A stretch of DNA of 64,000 nucleotides, from the NCBI RefSeq assembly GCF_902497855.1, contig NZ_CABVHU010000010.1:1-64000 (forward strand), written 5' to 3'. Under the pieces are notes generated by a model, which searched no databases, was not told the origin of the DNA, and saw nothing but the letters and a program-made list of their open reading frames with translations. This stretch comes from Pseudomonas fluorescens. Its GTDB lineage: Bacteria; Pseudomonadota; Gammaproteobacteria; Pseudomonadales; Pseudomonadaceae. Of this stretch, positions 26,044 to 33,653 are shown piece by piece. A program made the position numbers and the translations under genes. Numbering within the stretch: position 1 is the first letter of the stretch; every line of letters starts with the position of its first letter.

Positions 26044-26660
26044 AGGGCTTGGCTCTCTTTGGACAAATCCCAGATATTGGGGAGAAAGGCGTTGGAATAA
26101 CCGGAGATAAACAATTTCTCGCTGCCATCGGGCTGGTACACCGCGCGACGCACGGCACCGATGTTGGCGCCGTAGACATGGATGCTGATCGAGGCCTGAT
26201 CATCGAAGGCGTTGCTGACTTGATGAATGTCGCCGATCTTCGGCGACACCGCCTCGACCTGACCCGGCACCAGCTGTATACGCGGGCCTTCGGGCACCAG
26301 GCTGCCGTCCGGGTTGCGGGCGAACCCTTGCGAGTACTCCGAACCGCGCAACATGCCGATCAGGCCCCAGACCCGATGATCATGGATCGGCGTGCGTTGT
26401 CCCGGCCCCCAGACGAAACTGACGATACTGAAGCGCTGGCGTGAATCGGCATGCAGCAAAAACTGTTGATAGCGCTCTGGGTCTGGCTGGGCAAAATCCT
26501 CAGGCAGCCAGTCGTCGTGGCTGACCAGTTGCGCGAGCAGCTTGCCGCCGCGATGCAGCAGATCACCCTCGCGGGGGTTGCCGTCGATCAATTCCGCCAG
26601 GGCGCCTATGAATGCTCTGAGTCGTTCCGGGTGTCGGGCCTGGGTCATGGCGATTTCCAT
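26040..26660 (-). CDS. Cysteine/thiol dioxygenase family protein (cupin)
   Basis: This is a 206-residue cupin of the cysteine dioxygenase family. The three-His iron site is visible as His93 and His95 (P-I-H-D-H) and His146 (I-G-D-I-H-Q-V). Such enzymes oxidise a thiol such as cysteine or 3-mercaptopropionate to the sulfinate with O2. The start is either 26660 or the ATG at 26648, which has GGAAA upstream; both give an intact protein. It is first in an operon with the four-domain rhodanese and lies divergent from a LysR gene. A paralog is at 43958-44554. Confidence 0.9.
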   Translation of the reverse strand: MEIAMTQARHPERLRAFIGALAELIDGNPREGDLLHRGGKLLAQLVSHDDWLPEDFAQPDPERYQQFLLHADSRQRFSIVSFVWGPGQRTPIHDHRVWGLIGMLRGSEYSQGFARNPDGSLVPEGPRIQLVPGQVEAVSPKIGDIHQVSNAFDDQASISIHVYGANIGAVRRAVYQPDGSEKLFISGYSNAFLPNIWDLSKESQAL

Positions 26661-26724
26661 TGTTCGTTTGAAAGTTGACCCTTTGATTTAAGCATAATGT
26701 TTTATATCAATATGCGATTGTTTA

Positions 26725-26740
26725 ATGATTAGGTTATAGC
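26725..26740. promoter_or_regulatory. Possible regulator site with ATTAGGTTAT core
   Basis: ATTAGGTTAT at 26728-26737 is identical to the core of the box at 30504-30519. It lies in the divergent gap between the LysR gene (26879) and the dioxygenase operon (26660). No -35/-10 fits the usual spacing here, so this is a candidate operator only. Confidence 0.35.
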
Positions 26741-26878
26741 TGAATGGAATTAATAGCCCGGCCACATGGCCTAAGGCGCAGGTGAAAGGTGCTGCGCAAC
26801 ACGGCGGGCTATCCAGACTCCAACAATAGAACTATGCTTTTCAGACATCTTATTGACTGTTCTCTATGTGCGGGCCAA

Positions 26879-27784
26879 ATGAAAATTGATGATATCGACG
26901 CCTTTGTCGAAGTGATTCGTTGCCAGTCCATCAGCCATGCCGCCGAGTCGTTGCAACTGACCCAGCCGGCCATCACCCGGCGCGTGCAGAACTTTGAGCA
27001 GGCGTTGGGCGTGGAGCTGTTCGACCGCAACACCAAGCCGCTCAAGCCCACCCTGATCGGGACCCGGGTGTATGAGCAGTGCCGTTTGATCCTGCGGGAA
27101 ATGGATGCGCTGCGCGAACTGGTGGCCACCGACGCGCCGCCTACCGGGCAATTGCGCCTGGGTGTTCCGCAAACCATCGGTGATGTGGTGCTGCTCGATG
27201 CGCTCAAGCATCTGCGCATCGAATACCCCGATTTGCGGGCGCGGGTGACCACGGGCTGGGGCAGTCAACTGGTCGGCAAGATCGAGCGCGGGGAGCTGGA
27301 CGCGGCCGCGGCGCTGTTCCCGGCGGGCAAGATTTTCCCTGACAATATAGTCGGTGAGTCGATCGGCAAGATGGAGCTGGTGGTGGTGTGCGCCAAGGTT
27401 CAAATGCCCAAGCGTCCCTGCAAACTGGCCGACGTCTACCAGAATGGCTGGATTCTCAATCCCGATGGCTGCGGCTTCCGTGCCGGCTTGCAACGCACCC
27501 TGTCGGACCAGGGCCTGGCCCTGCGGGTCAACCTGGAAACCTTCGGCACCGAATTGCAGCTGGGCCTGGTCGCTGACGGCCTGGGACTGGGCTTGGTGCC
27601 GCGTCCGTTGCTGGAGCGCAGCGCGCATTTCGATCAGCTGGCGGTGATGCCGCTCAAGGATTTCAAACCGGTGATGGATTTGTGGCTGATCTATCCGCAT
27701 TTCCTCGGCAACCTGCAGGGGCCGGTCGACGCCTTCGGCAAACTGGTCGCCGGATCATTGCAGAAAATCAAGAGTGCGGCGTGA
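26879..27784 (+). CDS. LysR-family transcriptional regulator
   Basis: This is a 301-residue LysR regulator. The start at 26879 (M-K-I-D-D-I) gives the normal family N terminus; an open extension to 26789 is unlike the family. The helix-turn-helix is at about residues 15-40 (S-I-S-H-A-A-E-S-L-Q-L-T-Q-P-A-I). The effector-binding domain spans about 90-295 and includes a lone Cys at the D-G-C-G-F position. It is divergent from the thiol dioxygenase-rhodanese operon, which is its most likely target. An ATTAGGTTAT sequence in the shared gap matches the sulfur promoter box, so it could control a wider set of genes; CysB encoded elsewhere is the main alternative. Confidence 0.9.
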   Translation: MKIDDIDAFVEVIRCQSISHAAESLQLTQPAITRRVQNFEQALGVELFDRNTKPLKPTLIGTRVYEQCRLILREMDALRELVATDAPPTGQLRLGVPQTIGDVVLLDALKHLRIEYPDLRARVTTGWGSQLVGKIERGELDAAAALFPAGKIFPDNIVGESIGKMELVVVCAKVQMPKRPCKLADVYQNGWILNPDGCGFRAGLQRTLSDQGLALRVNLETFGTELQLGLVADGLGLGLVPRPLLERSAHFDQLAVMPLKDFKPVMDLWLIYPHFLGNLQGPVDAFGKLVAGSLQKIKSAA

Positions 27785-27815
27785 AGGAGGCGGCGGAATA
27801 TAATAAAAAAAAATG

Positions 27816-27870
27816 ATAATTAGCTTAGATTAAAATGTGCTTTTTATTATTTTTTGCCGTGCCATAGGCT
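27816..27870 (+). promoter_or_regulatory. Predicted sulfur-type promoter of the aldolase gene
   Basis: Box ATAATTAGCTTAGATT (27816-27831), 10 bp, -35 TTTTAT (27842-27847), 17 bp, -10 TAGGCT (27865-27870). The box is one of the best matches to the consensus. No leader motif follows. Confidence 0.55.
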
Positions 27871-27906
27871 TGCTGGAGACCTTAAGGCCATCCAGGAAGT
27901 TTTGCC

Positions 27907-28701
27907 ATGAGCAGCGTCAGTCCGTTATCCAGTGTCTCGAAAAATGTTCGCCAGCGCGTCAGCCCCGAAGAATGGGAAGTGCGTGTCAAACTGGCCGCGG
28001 CCTATCGGCTGGCGGCCCTGTTCAAGTGGACCGACCACATCTACACCCATTTCTCCGCGCGGGTGCCGGGGCCGGACGAGCATTTCCTGATCAATGCCTT
28101 CGGATTGTTGTTCGATGAAATCACCGCCTCCAACCTGGTCAAGGTGGACATCGACGGTACCCTCGTCGACGACCCGACGGGGCTGGGCATCAACTACGCC
28201 GGCTACGTGATCCACAGCGCCATCCATGGTGCCCGTCCAGACCTGCAAGCGGTGCTGCATACCCACACCCGCGACGGCATCGCGGTGTCTGCCCAGCGTG
28301 ACGGTTTGTTGCCGATCTCCCAGCACGCCATCGGATTTTCCGGGCGGGTGGCTTATCACGGTTACGAAGGCGTGGCGCTGGACCTGGACGAGCGCGAACG
28401 CCTGGTGGCCGACCTGGGGGATAAAAGCGTGCTGATCCTGCGCAATCATGGGCTGTTGACCGCGGGCATCAGTGTGGAGCATGCGTTTCAGCAGCTGCAG
28501 GGTCTGGAGCGCGCCTGCAACATCCAGATCGCGGCGCAGGCTGGCGGTAACGCAGAATTGATCTTTCCGCCGGCGGAGGTGGTGGCCAAGGTCGAGAAGC
28601 AGGCCGAGGTGTTCAAGAGTGGGGATGGGCCGGGCGTGGCGCGGCACTGGAATGCGCTGATCCGGCAGCTGGAGCGCACGGATATCGAGTACAAGAACTG
28701 A
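27907..28701 (+). CDS. Class II aldolase/adducin family protein
   Basis: This is a 264-residue protein of the class II aldolase/adducin family. The metal ligands are seen as His118 and His120 (L-H-T-H-T-R-D-G) and His181 (N-H-G-L-L). The family contains fuculose-phosphate aldolases, methylthioribulose-phosphate dehydratases and related enzymes, plus many of unknown role. It stands alone, with REP elements downstream. Its predicted promoter carries the same AT box as the sulfonate operons, which suggests a role in cleaving the carbon skeleton of an organosulfur sugar or a methylthio-sugar phosphate. That is inference from regulation only. Confidence 0.88.
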   Translation: MSSVSPLSSVSKNVRQRVSPEEWEVRVKLAAAYRLAALFKWTDHIYTHFSARVPGPDEHFLINAFGLLFDEITASNLVKVDIDGTLVDDPTGLGINYAGYVIHSAIHGARPDLQAVLHTHTRDGIAVSAQRDGLLPISQHAIGFSGRVAYHGYEGVALDLDERERLVADLGDKSVLILRNHGLLTAGISVEHAFQQLQGLERACNIQIAAQAGGNAELIFPPAEVVAKVEKQAEVFKSGDGPGVARHWNALIRQLERTDIEYKN

Positions 28702-28706
28702 GCCAA

Positions 28707-29094
28707 ATGTAGGAGCCGGCTTGCCGGCGAAAGCGGTGGGTCAGTCAACATCCTTGCTGAATGTGCCGCCGTCTTCGCGGGCAAGCCTCGCTCCTACAGG
28801 GGATCGGCGTCGTTCGGCGATGTCGTGTTCGCCGAAGATCCCCCTGTGGAGCTGGCTTGTCGGATCGCCGCACCGCAGCGAAAGCGTCCTGATAGCCAAC
28901 GCATGTGTTGAATGTGCCGCCGTCTTCGCCAGCAAGCCGGCTCCTACACGGGATCGCTGGCGTTCGTCGATGTCGTTTTCGCTGAAGATCCCCCTGTAGG
29001 AGCTGGCTTGCCAGCGAAAGCGGTCTGTCAGTCAACACCTCTACCGAATGTGCCGCCGTCTTCGCCGGCAAGCCGGTCTCGCTTCCACAAGGGT
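28707..29094. repeat. Cluster of three diverged REP-pair units
   Basis: REP pairs start at about 28709, 28844 and 28994. The loop sequence GAATGTGCCGCCGTCTTCGC is shared with the tandem array at 8186-8955. The spacers are related (GGATCGSYGKCGTTCG) but diverged, and the middle unit has an insertion (TCGGATCGCCGCACCG). No gene was seen in 28702-29145. Confidence 0.88.
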
Positions 29095-29145
29095 GAGGTG
29101 TTGGACACAATCCTTGTGAACACCCACGTTATACAGTCAGTGCTT

Positions 29146-30234
29146 TCAGGCCACTTTTTCCGCCGCCTGCCGTTCGCGCTCCGCCACCAGTTGGCGGGTC
29201 AGCGGGATGAGGCGCTTGCCGTAGTCGATGGCATCGTCGAGCGGATCGAAGCCGCGGATCAGGAAGGTGGTGATGCCCAGGTCGTAATAGTCGAGCAGGG
29301 CTTCGGCCACTTGTTCCGGGGTGCCCACCAGTGACGTCGAGTTGCCTTGTGCGCCCAGCAAACCGGCGATCCCGGTCCACAGGCGCTTGTCCAGGCGCGA
29401 ACCCTGGGCCGCTGCCGCAAGCAAGCGCCGGGAGCCTTCGTTCGGCGGTTCGCGGCGTACAAAACCATTCTGTTCGGCCAGGTCGGTAGCCTGTTGCAGG
29501 ATACGCTCGGCACGCTCCCAGGCCAGCGCTTCGGTGTCCGCCAGGATCGGGCGCAATGACAGGCTGAAGCGAATCTCGCGGCCATGCCGGGCCGCCTCGG
29601 CGCGTACCTGCCTCACCACCTCGCGCACTTGTTCATAGGTTTCACCCCACAACGCATAGACATCCGCATGCTTGCCCGCAACCTCGATGGCTGCTGTCGA
29701 CGAGCCGCCAAAATATAGCGGAATATGCGGCTGTTGCGGCGACTTCACCGCCGAGTGCGCGCCTTCGACCTGGTAATACTGACCTTGATAGTCGAAGGGT
29801 TTTTCACTGGTCCACTCCTGGCGCAGCACATCGAGGTATTCATCGGTGCGCGCATAGCGCTCGTCCTTGCCGATATAACTGCCGTCAGCCCGCAATTCGC
29901 CATCATCGCCTCCGGTGATGATGTGCACGGCGGTGCGCCCGCCATTGAACACATCCAGGGTGGCGAACTGTCGCGCGGCCAGGGTTGGCGCAGCGAACCC
30001 CGGCCGATGAGCGATCAGGAATTTCAGGTTTTTCGTCACGCTGGCCGCATGCGAGGCAATCAGCGTGCTGTCCGGACTGTTGGAGTGGAAGGCCACCAGG
30101 GCGCGATCGAAGCCGGCCTCGTCATGGGCGCGAGCGACTTTTTCCACGTACTCGGGTTGCAGGACAGGGCCGCTACGGGGGTGGATTTCCGAAGAATGGT
30201 GGCCGCCGATGTAACCGATGAATTCAATACTCAT
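29146..30234 (-). CDS. FMNH2-dependent alkanesulfonate-type monooxygenase (SsuD-like LLM family)
   Basis: This is a 362-residue LLM monooxygenase in the SsuD/MsuD size class. Landmarks include F-D-R-A-L-V-A near residue 42, A-A-R-Q-F-A-T-L-D-V-F-N-G-G-R, H-I-I-T-G-G-D-D-G-E near residue 107, and L-Y-F-G-G-S-S-T-A-A-I. SsuD-type enzymes cleave C1-C14 sulfonates with reduced FMN to give aldehyde and sulfite. It is divergent from a sulfonate ABC operon (30617-33348), and both promoters carry the AT box, so the two units probably work as one uptake-and-cleavage set. Confidence 0.92.
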   Translation of the reverse strand: MSIEFIGYIGGHHSSEIHPRSGPVLQPEYVEKVARAHDEAGFDRALVAFHSNSPDSTLIASHAASVTKNLKFLIAHRPGFAAPTLAARQFATLDVFNGGRTAVHIITGGDDGELRADGSYIGKDERYARTDEYLDVLRQEWTSEKPFDYQGQYYQVEGAHSAVKSPQQPHIPLYFGGSSTAAIEVAGKHADVYALWGETYEQVREVVRQVRAEAARHGREIRFSLSLRPILADTEALAWERAERILQQATDLAEQNGFVRREPPNEGSRRLLAAAAQGSRLDKRLWTGIAGLLGAQGNSTSLVGTPEQVAEALLDYYDLGITTFLIRGFDPLDDAIDYGKRLIPLTRQLVAERERQAAEKVA

Positions 30235-30269
30235 GGTGAGTTCCTTGTCGTTGTCTGGACGTGATTCAA

Positions 30270-30293
30270 GCCTCCGCCTGGCAGGGGGTCGGT
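30270..30293 (-). promoter_or_regulatory. Conserved 5'-leader motif, copy 4
   Basis: Minus-strand ACCGACCCC-CTG-CCAGGCGGAGGC lies 35 bp before the monooxygenase start and about 12 bp past the predicted -10. Confidence 0.65.
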
Positions 30294-30304
30294 CTGGTGT
30301 GACG

Positions 30305-30360
30305 AAAGTAGGCGCAGCAGGGCGGGCCTGTGAAATGCCGTTTTGTTCTAAGTTAATTAT
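30305..30360 (-). promoter_or_regulatory. Predicted sulfur-type promoter of the SsuD-like gene
   Basis: On the minus strand: box ATAATTAACTTAGAAC (30345-30360), 10 bp, -35 TTCACA (30329-30334), 18 bp, -10 TACTTT (30305-30310). It is divergent from the promoter at 30504-30558. Confidence 0.65.
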
Positions 30361-30503
30361 TAAATTAATGAATTTTTATAAATGCTAGATATCAGCAATG
30401 CGCATTTTAACCTGGGTCAACGCCACAGCCCTGAAAGGGCGGGGCCTCGACCCATTAATTATGCAAATAATTTATCTGGAGCATTTTTTATCTGAGTTCT
30501 AAT

Positions 30504-30558
30504 CATATTAGGTTATTCCTAAAAAGAATTTCACTGCGTTTTTTTATGCGAATAGCAT
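30504..30558 (+). promoter_or_regulatory. Predicted sulfur-type promoter of the sulfonate ABC operon
   Basis: Box CATATTAGGTTATTCC (30504-30519), 10 bp, -35 TTCACT (30530-30535), 17 bp, -10 TAGCAT (30553-30558). The AT-rich stretch 30340-30540 between the two divergent units therefore carries two separate boxes. Confidence 0.6.
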
Positions 30559-30616
30559 GAATCCGAAGCTGACGCATGGCGCCTCCAGCCATGTTCTTGA
30601 TAAGGAAGGAAGCCTG

Positions 30617-31498
30617 ATGACTGAGAAGACCTTCGAAACCCAGAGCGCCAGCTCGTTTTCCGTCGATAAGGCCGCGCGCCGTACAGATGATTTGCTGGGC
30701 GCCTCGAGATTGACCCCCAACTGGGTCCGCAACTGGCGCACCCCCGAAGTCTTGCTGCGTTTGCTCAGCCCGATCGCGCTGCTGCTGTTGTGGGAGCTGG
30801 CCTCCCAGGCTGGGCTGATCCCGCAACGGGTGATCGCGGCGCCGTCGCAGATCGGCGGCACGCTCTGGGCGATGATCGTTTCCGGGGAGCTGGGCAAGCA
30901 TTTGCTGGTGTCCCTGCAGCGCGCGTTGCTGGGCTTGAGCATCGGGGTCAGCGTCGGAGTCGTCGCCGCACTGATTACCGGCCTGTCCAAGCGCGGTGAG
31001 GTGATCCTCGATTCGCCGATGCAGATGCTGCGCACCATTCCTTCCCTGGCACTGGTGCCGTTGTTCATCCTCTGGTTCGGCATCGGCGAATTCACCAAGA
31101 TCGCGCTGATCGTCACCGGTACCACCTTCCCGGTGTACCTGAACCTGTTCGCCGGGATTCGCAACATCGACCCCAAGCTGATCGAGGCTGCCAACACCCT
31201 GGGCCTGAATCGTCGCGAGCTGATCTGGCATGTGATCCTGCCGGGCTCCTTGCCTTCATTCTTTGTCGGCTTGCGTTATTCCCTGGGGATTTCCTGGCTG
31301 GCCCTGGTGTTCGTCGAACAAATCAATACCACCGCCGGCATCGGTTTCCTGGCCAGTGACGCGCGGGACTTCATGCGCACCGATGTGATCGTGATCTGCC
31401 TGCTTATCTACAGCGTCCTCGGTCTGTTGATCGACGGCCTGATCCGCACGCTGGAGCGTTTCGCCCTGGCCTGGCGCCCATCTTTTGTGAGGAACTGA
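30617..31498 (+). CDS. ABC transporter permease, SsuC family
   Basis: This is a 293-residue permease. The ATG at 30617 follows AAGGAAGG at 30602-30609. After a polar N terminus of about 55 residues come six membrane segments starting at P-I-A-L-L-L-L-W. The cytoplasmic loop is the family EAA loop (E-A-A-N-T-L-G-L-N, then V-I-L-P-G-S-L-P). W-L-A-L-V-F-V-E-Q-I-N near residue 235 is typical of SsuC. It forms one operon with the ATPase (2 bp downstream) and a lipoprotein receptor. Confidence 0.9.
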   Translation: MTEKTFETQSASSFSVDKAARRTDDLLGASRLTPNWVRNWRTPEVLLRLLSPIALLLLWELASQAGLIPQRVIAAPSQIGGTLWAMIVSGELGKHLLVSLQRALLGLSIGVSVGVVAALITGLSKRGEVILDSPMQMLRTIPSLALVPLFILWFGIGEFTKIALIVTGTTFPVYLNLFAGIRNIDPKLIEAANTLGLNRRELIWHVILPGSLPSFFVGLRYSLGISWLALVFVEQINTTAGIGFLASDARDFMRTDVIVICLLIYSVLGLLIDGLIRTLERFALAWRPSFVRN

Positions 31499-31499
31499 T

Positions 31500-32300
31500 A
31501 TGTCGAGCATCGATTTTTCCGACGCGGCAAAAAACCTGCACTCATCGGCGCCGGTACAACTGCGCAATGTGGTGCGTCAGTTCGGCCAGCAGCGGGTCAT
31601 CGACGGCCTGGACCTGGACATCGCCCCGGGGGAGTTCGTCGCGTTGCTCGGGGCCAGCGGTTCGGGCAAGACCACCTTGCTGCGCAGCCTGGCCGGCCTG
31701 GACAGTATCGACAGCGGTCAGCTGCGGGTGCCCAAGGCCCGCGCCGCGGTGTTCCAGGAGCCTCGGTTGATGCCCTGGAAGCGGGCCTGGAAGAACGTGG
31801 TTCTCGGTTTGCACATTCCGGATGCCAAGGCACGTGCGGTGCAGGCACTGACCGAAGTGGGACTGGCCCATCGGCTCGAAGCCTACCCGGCCACACTCTC
31901 CGGTGGCGAAGCGCAACGGGTGGCGCTGGCCCGTGGCCTGGTGCGCGAGCCCAAGTTGTTGTTGCTCGATGAACCGTTCGCCGCGCTGGATGCGCTGACG
32001 CGGATTCGCATGCACCGGTTGATCATCGAGTTGTGGCGCAAACACAACCCCGCCGTGTTGCTGGTGACCCATGATGTGGACGAGGCCATCCTGCTGGCCG
32101 ACCGGGTCATCGTGCTGGCCAACGGCAAGATCGCCGAACAGTTGACCATCGATCTGCCCCGGGCTCGGGACACCGGGCAGGAGGGTTTCCAGGCCATCCG
32201 TGCGCGGCTGCTGAGTTTGCTGGGGGTTGAAGTGGAAACCCTACCGGTTACCGAGCGTCTGTCCACAAAGGCTACTGTCCGGCGTTTTGCCCATGGTTGA
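31500..32300 (+). CDS. ABC transporter ATP-binding protein, SsuB family
   Basis: This is a 266-residue ATPase. Walker A is G-A-S-G-S-G-K-T-T, the Q-loop is V-F-Q-E-P-R-L-M-P-W-K, the signature is L-S-G-G-E-A-Q-R, Walker B is L-L-L-L-D-E-P-F-A-A-L-D, followed by H-D-V-D-E-A. The E-P-R-L-M-P-W Q-loop is characteristic of SsuB. It begins one base after the permease stop codon. Confidence 0.94.
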   Translation: MSSIDFSDAAKNLHSSAPVQLRNVVRQFGQQRVIDGLDLDIAPGEFVALLGASGSGKTTLLRSLAGLDSIDSGQLRVPKARAAVFQEPRLMPWKRAWKNVVLGLHIPDAKARAVQALTEVGLAHRLEAYPATLSGGEAQRVALARGLVREPKLLLLDEPFAALDALTRIRMHRLIIELWRKHNPAVLLVTHDVDEAILLADRVIVLANGKIAEQLTIDLPRARDTGQEGFQAIRARLLSLLGVEVETLPVTERLSTKATVRRFAHG

Positions 32301-32337
32301 AATCGCTGCCAATCCATTGATACAGGGAAGTACTGTC

Positions 32338-33348
32338 ATGCCGATTCGCGTCTGGAAATCCGCAATGCTGTTGCTGTCTGGCGTCGCGCTATTGCTCGGC
32401 GGCTGCGGTGACGCCGTCGAGTCAAAGTCCTCATCCACCGCCCAATCAGACCTGTCCGGCGTGACGCTGGTGCTCGGCGATCAAGCCAAGGGCCTGCGCA
32501 CGGTAGTCGAGGCGGCGAATGCGCTGGAGGGCATCGACTACAAGGTCGAGTGGGCCAACTTCCAGGGCGCCGCGCCGTTGTTCGAAGCCTTGCGCGCCGG
32601 CGCCGTCGACCTGGGGCCGGCGGGTGACACCCCGGTGCTCGCCGCCGCGACCGGGGGCACGCCATTGCGCATCGTCGCCGTTCGGCGCAGTCAATCGAGG
32701 GGCATTGCGATTCTGGTTCCCGCCGATTCGGACATCCGCACCGTCGCCGATTTGAAAGGCCGCAATGTCGTGGTGTCTTCGGCCCGCGGCAGCATTTCCC
32801 AATACCTGTTGATTCGTGCACTGGCCAACGCCGGGGTCGATGAGAAGGACGTCAAGGTCGGCTTCGTCCTGCCGACCGACGCCTTGTCCGCGTTCAACGC
32901 CGGCAAGATCGAAGCCTGGGCCACCTTCGGTATCTACCAGGCGTTTGCCGAGCAGCAGGGCGCGCGGGTGTTGATCAGCGGCGAGGGGATCAATACCGGG
33001 CTGACCTTTATCACCGCCTCGGACGAAGTCCTGACCGACCCGCTGAAACGCAAGGCGCTCGGCGACGTGCTGCAGCGTTTCGCCAGGGCGTTCGAGTGGG
33101 CGCAGCAGAATCCGGACGAGTACGCCCGGGTCTTCGCCAAGGTCAACGACATCCCGCTGGACGTCTCGCAGCGGCTGCGCAGTTGGGGTGACGAATCACT
33201 GTTGCCGGTCGAGCCGCGGGATGTTCAGGCGTTGCAGCAGGTCGATGATCTGTTCGTGGAGAAGAAGATCTTTCCCCATCGTGTCGATGTGCAAAAGCTG
33301 ACGGACGCTGAAGTGTTTTCGGCCGAGTCATTGGTCCTGAACCGGTAA
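32338..33348 (+). CDS. SsuA-like substrate-binding lipoprotein
   Basis: This is a 336-residue binding protein of the SsuA family. The start at 32338 gives a lipoprotein signal with lipobox L-G-G-C23; in-frame codons upstream to 32227 lie inside the ATPase gene. The residue after Cys23 is Gly, so the Lol rules do not forbid sorting to the outer membrane. SsuA landmarks are L-K-G-R-N-V-V-V-S-S-A-R-G-S-I-S-Q-Y and I-E-A-W-A-T-F-G-I-Y. Gram-negative sulfonate receptors are normally soluble, so lipid anchoring is unusual. It is the receptor of the permease and ATPase immediately upstream. Confidence 0.88.
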   Translation: MPIRVWKSAMLLLSGVALLLGGCGDAVESKSSSTAQSDLSGVTLVLGDQAKGLRTVVEAANALEGIDYKVEWANFQGAAPLFEALRAGAVDLGPAGDTPVLAAATGGTPLRIVAVRRSQSRGIAILVPADSDIRTVADLKGRNVVVSSARGSISQYLLIRALANAGVDEKDVKVGFVLPTDALSAFNAGKIEAWATFGIYQAFAEQQGARVLISGEGINTGLTFITASDEVLTDPLKRKALGDVLQRFARAFEWAQQNPDEYARVFAKVNDIPLDVSQRLRSWGDESLLPVEPRDVQALQQVDDLFVEKKIFPHRVDVQKLTDAEVFSAESLVLNR

Positions 33349-33577
33349 AAACCTGTGCAGTAGAGCGTTCGGTTGAAATTACCTGGCCCTGTTTAGACCG
33401 ATTATTTCTTTCGGTTATTTATATAGATGCAAATTGCATATCCATAACCAAGAAATATCTGCTGTCGTGTGCAATACGTCTGTCACTGAAGCCAAATGTT
33501 CGCGGTAGCAGACATAATCGTTCCATCCACTCCGCTAAGGTCGCTCCAGCATTCATTCCAGCTGTTCGATCGTCATC

Positions 33578-33605
33578 TTGTTGCGCTTGGACCATTGCTT
33601 AGAAT
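33578..33605 (+). promoter_or_regulatory. Possible promoter of the Met/Cys-rich gene
   Basis: TTGTTG (33578-33583), 16 bp, TAGAAT (33600-33605), about 48 bp before the start at 33654. It lacks the sulfur AT box. The rest of the 300-bp gap after the lipoprotein gene (33349-33577) is AT-rich around 33395-33455, with nothing recognisable. Confidence 0.35.
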
Positions 33606-33653
33606 CGGCCCCATCAGCTTTGTCCAACTCTCCATACTCCAGGGAACAACACC

